This document shows, one piece after another, positions 6,672-10,359 of a DNA stretch of 10,359 nucleotides. This DNA comes from Calditerrivibrio sp. (GTDB taxonomy: Bacteria > Chrysiogenota > Deferribacteres > Deferribacterales > Calditerrivibrionaceae): the NCBI GenBank assembly GCA_020217115.1, contig JAIWOA010000112.1:1-10359 (forward strand), read 5' to 3'. Within the stretch, counting starts at the first letter, position 1; each line of letters starts with the position of its first letter. Under the pieces are notes generated by a model that was not told the origin of the DNA, did no database searches, and saw only the letters and a program-made list of their open reading frames with translations. The position numbers and the translations under genes are program-made.

Positions 6672-6699
6672 TTAATAAAATTTAACATTAATTTGTAAA
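6672..6699 (-). promoter_or_regulatory. Candidate promoter of the DUF47-pit operon
   Basis: On the minus strand TTTACA at 6694-6699 (five of six consensus bases) and TATTAA at 6672-6677 (four of six) are separated by 16 bp. The start would fall near 6665, leaving a short leader that still holds the GGAGGA site. The surrounding DNA is so AT-rich that chance matches are likely. The placement directly before the operon and after the purC terminator is the main support. Confidence 0.35.
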
Positions 6700-6722
6700 T
6701 AAATCTACATTTTTTTTACAAA
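6692..6722. promoter_or_regulatory. Inverted repeat TTTGTAAA-N15-TTTACAAA upstream of DUF47-pit
   Basis: Two perfect 8-bp half-sites lie at 6692-6699 and 6715-6722, centre to centre about 23 bp, close to two helical turns. The promoter-proximal half-site overlaps the predicted -35. This geometry suits a dimeric DNA-binding regulator. I do not recognise it as a standard Pho box. Composition is AT-rich, so chance cannot be excluded. Confidence 0.35.
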
Positions 6723-6762
6723 CTGTGTTATATGCAAATTTATATTGTATTAGAAAAATAGA

Positions 6763-6791
6763 TAAAAAAAGCAGGCATTAGCCTGCTTTTT
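6763..6791 (-). terminator. Rho-independent terminator of purC
   Basis: On the minus strand an 11-bp perfect stem (AAAAAGCAGGC paired with GCCTGCTTTTT, 6766-6791) closes a TAAT loop. A seven-T run extends from its 3' arm, just after the purC stop codon at 6796. It should end the mtaB-CoADR-purC transcript and separate it from the DUF47-pit operon on the same strand. Confidence 0.92.
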
Positions 6792-6795
6792 GAGA

Positions 6796-7674
6796 TTATT
6801 TTGTGAGTATTTCCATGATTTCTATGTAACGTTTTGATGTTTGTTCTACTATGTAATCTGGGAGAATTGGACCGGGTGCTGTTTTATTCCAATCTAAAGT
6901 CTCTAAATAGTTTCTTAAAAACTGTTTATCCATGCTTTCTTGAGGCTTGCCAGGTTGATATAATTTTTTAAACCAAAATCTCGATGAGTCTGGTGTAAGC
7001 ACCTCATCTATCAATATAATTTTCCCATTGTACAATCCAAATTCCATTTTAGTATCTGCTATTATAATTCCATTTTTTTCAGCAATTGAAAGTGCCCTTT
7101 TGTATACAGAAATTGCATAATTTTTTAGTTTCTCCCCTGTTTCTTTACCAACAATTTCACACATTCTTTCAAAGCTTATATTCTCATCATGCTTACCAAG
7201 CTCTTCTTTAGTGGCTGGGGTAAATATAGGTTCATCAAATTTTTCAGATTCAAGCATGCCATCCCTGAGCTTTATTCCGCAAAGTGTTCCTGTTGCTTTG
7301 TAATCTTTCCAGCCTGACCCAGAAAGGTAACCCCTAACTACGCATTCAATGGGAAATGGTTTAGCTTTTTTTACCATCATAGTTCTACCATCGAGTATAG
7401 CTTTGTGTTTTTTCACCTCTTCAGGCATTTCATCTACATTTGCAGTTATAAGATGATTTTCTATGATATCTTCAGTGTGTTTAAACCAAAATTTTGATAA
7501 CTGGGTTAATACATAACCTTTGTATGGGATACCATTGGGCATTATGACATCAAAGGCAGATATCCTATCTGTGGTAACTATCAGTAGATTTTCGCCAAGA
7601 TCATATATATCTCTTACTTTGCCTCTACCAACAAGTTTTAGCCCTTCTAAATTAGTATTAAGAATTACTTCCAT
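6796..7674 (-). CDS. purC: Phosphoribosylaminoimidazole-succinocarboxamide synthase (SAICAR synthetase)
   Basis: PurC joins CAIR and L-aspartate at the expense of ATP to form SAICAR in de novo purine synthesis, in the cytoplasm. The 292-residue product is of the longer class, about the size of yeast Ade1 and longer than the E. coli enzyme (237). Visible family motifs are [11 protein letters not shown] at 16-26, [18 protein letters not shown] at 36-53, [12 protein letters not shown] at 111-122, [16 protein letters not shown] at 151-166, DTKMEFG at 207-213 and [12 protein letters not shown] at 223-234. The ATG at 7674 is chosen over a TTG one codon earlier because a perfect AAGGAGGT lies 5 nt before it. 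The gene starts 17 bp inside the end of the reductase-rhodanese gene and ends at a strong terminator, so it is the last gene of that operon. No other pur gene is in view, so the pathway genes are probably scattered. Confidence 0.97.
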   Translation of the reverse strand: MEVILNTNLEGLKLVGRGKVRDIYDLGENLLIVTTDRISAFDVIMPNGIPYKGYVLTQLSKFWFKHTEDIIENHLITANVDEMPEEVKKHKAILDGRTMMVKKAKPFPIECVVRGYLSGSGWKDYKATGTLCGIKLRDGMLESEKFDEPIFTPATKEELGKHDENISFERMCEIVGKETGEKLKNYAISVYKRALSIAEKNGIIIADTKMEFGLYNGKIILIDEVLTPDSSRFWFKKLYQPGKPQESMDKQFLRNYLETLDWNKTAPGPILPDYIVEQTSKRYIEIMEILTK

Positions 7675-9343
7675 CAATTACCTCCTTAAGTTTTATTTTA
7701 GCAAATCTTCTTATCGCTTCAATTCCACCGAGTACATTATATGCTTTGAAGCCAAGATTATTTAACATTTTTGAAGCTATATATCCTCTATACCCTACTG
7801 CACAGTAGATATAAACAGGTAGATCTCTTCTTATCTGTTCCAAAGACTCCCTCAGATCGTTTAGATATATATTTATGGCACCTTTTACACGATATGACTT
7901 AAATTCTATTCTTGTCCTTACATCAAGAATTTGTATATCTTTTTGTTCAAAAAGTTCCAGAAACTGTTCAGGGGTAACTGAAATAGCCTCATTTCTCAGT
8001 ATATTTGAAGCTACATAGCCTGCAATATTTACAGGATCCTTAGCTGCCCCAAATGGTGGGGAATAGCAGAAGTCTATATCTTCAAGATCATATACCGTCA
8101 GCTTACCGTATATGGCAGAAGCTATAATATCTATCCTTCTCTCAACCCCTTCTTCACCAGATGCCTGGGCACCTAATATTCTACCACTTTTTTTATCATA
8201 GATGAGTTTCAAGAATATATACCTGGCTCCGGGGTAATATTCAACATGATTTGGATCTTCTGTATATATTACACCTGCATCATACCCTGACCTTATCGCT
8301 TCCTCATAGGAGATACCTGTTTGAGCACAACATGCTTTACCAAAACTTACAATGGCTGTCCTTAAAGTACCTTTATAATGTTTCTTAAATCCTGCAATAT
8401 TTGATCCTGCTACTCTACCTTCTCTATTTGCAGGGCCTGCTAAAGGTGCCAGTATCTTTTTGCCAGTGACCAGATCTACCTTTTCTACCAGATCTCCTGC
8501 TGCATATATGTCTTTAATGGATGTTTCCATAAATTCATTAACTTCTACTCCACCCAATTCACCTATTTTTATACCAGCAGTTTCTGCAATGGATGTATCA
8601 GGCTTTACACCTGTTGATACTATAAGCATATCTACATATATCTCTTTTCCATTTTCAGTAATAATTTTAGTTTTATCCCCTTCTGGGCTTACTTCAACTA
8701 CCTTTGTTTTGCATAAGATTTCTATGTTAGAAGATATCATTGCATCGTAAATTTTTTGAGAAATTTCGGGGCTAAATGTAGGAAGAATATTTGGAAGAGC
8801 CTCTACAATAGAGACCTTTAAACCACAATTGTGTAATGCCTCTGCGGTTTCTATTCCGATATATCCACCTCCTATTATTGCAGCAGAGGTTGGTTTATTC
8901 TCTACTATAAATTGTTTTATTCCATCCATATCCTCTATTGATCTTAGCGTCCAATAATTAATAGCATTTAGACCCTTTATTGGTGGTAGAAATGTTTTTG
9001 CACCATTGCATATTGCAAGCTTATCGTAGCTAAATTGTACCAGATCATTATTATTCTTTTTTGCATAAACAACCTTATTAACGGGATCTATTTTGAATAC
9101 CTCTGTTTTTGTATGAACATCTACATTAAACCTTTTTTTAAAAGATTTTTCATTGTGGAATAGCAAGGAATTTCTACTTTTTATTATATCTCCTATGTAA
9201 TATGGCATTCCACAGTTTGCGAAGGATATGTAACCATTTTTTTCTATTAAAGTTATTTCAGCATTTTCATCCATCCTTCTTACTTTTGCAGCCACTGTTG
9301 CCCCTGCTGCCACACCACCAATTACAACTACTTTTAAAGCCAT
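7658..9343 (-). CDS. CoA-disulfide reductase / polysulfide reductase with C-terminal rhodanese domain
   Basis: This is a 561-residue flavoprotein of the CoADR-rhodanese (Npsr-like) type, using NAD(P)H to reduce CoA disulfide, CoA persulfide or polysulfide in the cytoplasm. The N-terminal FAD site is [11 protein letters not shown] (5-15). The single redox cysteine is C44 in [10 protein letters not shown], the CoADR signature rather than a CxxC pair. The second dinucleotide site is [12 protein letters not shown] (154-165), and YAAGD at 280-284 is the second FAD motif. A dimerisation domain ends near 450, with [15 protein letters not shown] at 425-439 containing a tyrosine typical of the family. 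The rhodanese domain (about 452-550) has LDVRTRIEF and an intact active-site loop CAVGYRG beginning at C514. Length matches characterised fusions (about 560). The ATG at 9343 shares one base with the mtaB stop (TAATG), behind AAAGGAGG at 9351-9358. NADH oxidase or plain CoADR activity are alternatives; the intact C44 and C514 favour sulfane-sulfur chemistry. Confidence 0.92.
   Translation of the reverse strand: MALKVVVIGGVAAGATVAAKVRRMDENAEITLIEKNGYISFANCGMPYYIGDIIKSRNSLLFHNEKSFKKRFNVDVHTKTEVFKIDPVNKVVYAKKNNNDLVQFSYDKLAICNGAKTFLPPIKGLNAINYWTLRSIEDMDGIKQFIVENKPTSAAIIGGGYIGIETAEALHNCGLKVSIVEALPNILPTFSPEISQKIYDAMISSNIEILCKTKVVEVSPEGDKTKIITENGKEIYVDMLIVSTGVKPDTSIAETAGIKIGELGGVEVNEFMETSIKDIYAAGDLVEKVDLVTGKKILAPLAGPANREGRVAGSNIAGFKKHYKGTLRTAIVSFGKACCAQTGISYEEAIRSGYDAGVIYTEDPNHVEYYPGARYIFLKLIYDKKSGRILGAQASGEEGVERRIDIIASAIYGKLTVYDLEDIDFCYSPPFGAAKDPVNIAGYVASNILRNEAISVTPEQFLELFEQKDIQILDVRTRIEFKSYRVKGAINIYLNDLRESLEQIRRDLPVYIYCAVGYRGYIASKMLNNLGFKAYNVLGGIEAIRRFAKIKLKEVIDGSNS
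7680..7687 (-). promoter_or_regulatory. Ribosome binding site fixing the purC start
   Basis: A perfect AAGGAGGT lies 5 nt before the ATG at 7674, inside the 3' end of the reductase gene. It allows strong independent initiation of purC despite the 17-bp overlap. Confidence 0.85.
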
Positions 9344-10359
9344 TAAAATTCCTCCTTTATATCTCCGATAAGACTACCATCGAAGGTTATACCTATGATC
9401 TTTGCTGTTATAAATCTATTTTGAGGTAGATCCTTATTTAAAAGTACTTCAAAATAGTTGTCAGTAAGACCTTTATTCTCTTTTTCTGTCAGTACCTTAA
9501 CCTCTTTTCCAAAAAGTTTCTTTGCTGCGTTAAATTTTTTAGATTCACTTAACAATCTGAGTTTTTCAGATCTATGGGATTTTGTTTTTTCATCTATTTT
9601 TTCTGTCATTTTAGCTGCAACGGTCCCTTCACGTTCAGAGTATGGAAATACATGGAGATAATCTATTGAAGATTTATAAATGTTATCGTAGATTTCTTCA
9701 AAATCTTCATCAGTTTCACCTGGGAATCCAACAATTAAATCAGTTCCTATCGTCATTGAAGGTGAAAGTTTTTTTATAATGTTAACTTTTTCTAAAAAAT
9801 CTTTAAATTGGTATCTTCTATTCATAAGCTTTAATACCTTATCAGAAGCACTTTGTAATGGTATGTGAAGGTGTTTACATATTCTATCACAATGTATAAT
9901 CAGATCCAGAAGCTCCTCTGATAGTTCATTTAATTCAATTGAAGATAACCTTATTCTGAAATTTCCTTCAAAATTAGTTAATTTTTTCAAAAGATCATAC
10001 ATTGATGTTCCTGTGTCAATTCCATATTTTCCTATATGTATGCCAACCAATACTATCTCTTTGAATCCTGATTTTAGCATTGAATAGAATTCATCTACTA
10101 TTTTTTCTTCGCTCTTACTTCTCGGTTTCCCCCTCAAAAATGGTATTATACAATAACTGCAATAGTTATCACATCCATCCTGTATCTTTAAGAAACCTCT
10201 TGTTTTGTCTATGATTCCACCATTAAAGGATTCAGTATAATGGTCAAGGTTTGATATAGGTTCTAAGTGATTTTTATTATCTATAATATGTTGGAAGATA
10301 TCGGCTTTCCCAGAATTTGTTATTATAAAATCGGCGTTACTGCTCTTTTTTCTGAGTTC
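9343..10359 (-). CDS. mtaB: tRNA t6A37 methylthiotransferase MtaB (N-terminus outside window)
   Basis: MtaB is a radical-SAM methylthiotransferase that converts t6A to ms2t6A at position 37 of tRNAs reading ANN codons. The frame is open to the right edge, giving 338 visible residues; about 90-100 N-terminal residues (most of the MTTase domain with the auxiliary-cluster cysteines) are missing. The radical-SAM motif lies at visible residues 60-77, IQDGCDNYCSYCIIPFLR, with the [4Fe-4S] cysteines C63, C67 and C70. IVLVGIHIGKYGID is diagnostic of MtaB: MiaB has GQNVNSY here and RimO differs again. RLSSIEL and a GTDLIVGFPGETDEDF segment follow, then a C-terminal TRAM-like region ending GDIKEEF. No Met start is seen within the visible part, and the TTG at 10137 lies inside the radical-SAM core, so it is not the start. 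The stop overlaps the reductase ATG by one base, implying coupling. Confidence 0.93.
   Translation of the reverse strand, partial: ELRKKSSNADFIITNSGKADIFQHIIDNKNHLEPISNLDHYTESFNGGIIDKTRGFLKIQDGCDNYCSYCIIPFLRGKPRSKSEEKIVDEFYSMLKSGFKEIVLVGIHIGKYGIDTGTSMYDLLKKLTNFEGNFRIRLSSIELNELSEELLDLIIHCDRICKHLHIPLQSASDKVLKLMNRRYQFKDFLEKVNIIKKLSPSMTIGTDLIVGFPGETDEDFEEIYDNIYKSSIDYLHVFPYSEREGTVAAKMTEKIDEKTKSHRSEKLRLLSESKKFNAAKKLFGKEVKVLTEKENKGLTDNYFEVLLNKDLPQNRFITAKIIGITFDGSLIGDIKEEF

Noticed and set aside
8460-8750. Plus-strand open frame of 96 codons opposite the reductase gene, and similar antisense frames over ispG, serA, pit and mtaB
   Set aside because: They mirror strongly conserved genes on the other strand, lack ribosome binding sites and show no recognisable domain.
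9343-10137. Reading the mtaB gene as a complete short protein starting at the TTG at 10137
   Set aside because: The frame continues without a stop to the window edge and contains the CxxxCxxC radical-SAM motif upstream of that TTG.
1-10359. Defence system, CRISPR array, toxin-antitoxin pair, insertion sequence or phage remnant
   Set aside because: No direct-repeat array, transposase, integrase, small paired ORFs or terminal repeats were seen. The genes are housekeeping types with uniform composition.

Overview
This window is AT-rich chromosomal DNA (roughly two-thirds A+T by eye) that is almost completely coding. It carries nine protein genes, two of them cut by the window edges. No rRNA, tRNA, CRISPR array, insertion sequence, integrase or phage gene is visible. 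The gene set suggests a low-GC, Gram-negative, probably anaerobic and possibly thermophilic bacterium. The clues are a lipoprotein with a CsgG-like domain (an outer-membrane family), the MEP isoprenoid enzyme IspG, a CoA-disulfide/polysulfide reductase with a rhodanese tail, and an HspR-type heat-shock operator. Deferribacterota is my best guess, but it is an inference from overall protein character and was not tested by search.

Layout from left to right: (1) bases 1-2189, minus strand: ispG overlaps a RarD-type transporter gene by 8 bp, and after an 80-bp gap comes the 5' end of an Hsp20 gene with its own promoter. That promoter overlaps a HAIR-like inverted repeat, the HspR operator. (2) 2243-4988, plus strand: a CsgG-like/TPR lipoprotein gene that looks leaderless, then serA (long-form phosphoglycerate dehydrogenase). 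Both appear to have extended -10 promoters of the form TGGTATAA. (3) 4989-5041: a hairpin between the convergent serA and pit genes, probably a terminator in both directions. (4) 5042-6653, minus strand: a DUF47/PhoU-like gene overlapping a Pit phosphate transporter gene by 8 bp, preceded by a promoter region with an 8-bp inverted repeat. (5) 6766-6791: a strong intrinsic terminator for purC. (6) 6796-10359, minus strand: mtaB (tRNA methylthiotransferase, 5' end outside the window), a CoA-disulfide reductase-rhodanese fusion gene and purC. These are joined by a 1-bp and a 17-bp overlap and so are probably one operon.

Functionally most of the window is housekeeping: isoprenoid precursors, serine and purine biosynthesis, phosphate uptake, tRNA modification and proteostasis. 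The less ordinary points are regulatory or contextual: the HspR-like operator at hsp20, the apparently leaderless lipoprotein gene, the cysteine-bearing insert in that orphan CsgG-like protein, the inverted repeat upstream of the phosphate operon, and the coupling of a sulfane-sulfur enzyme to a sulfur-inserting tRNA methylthiotransferase. I found no convincing evidence of a wholly new multigene system.

Several start codons were moved from the longest open frame to internal ATGs with better support: ispG to 2189, the lipoprotein to 2243, serA to 3366 and purC to 7674. The mtaB frame was extended through the right edge of the window.
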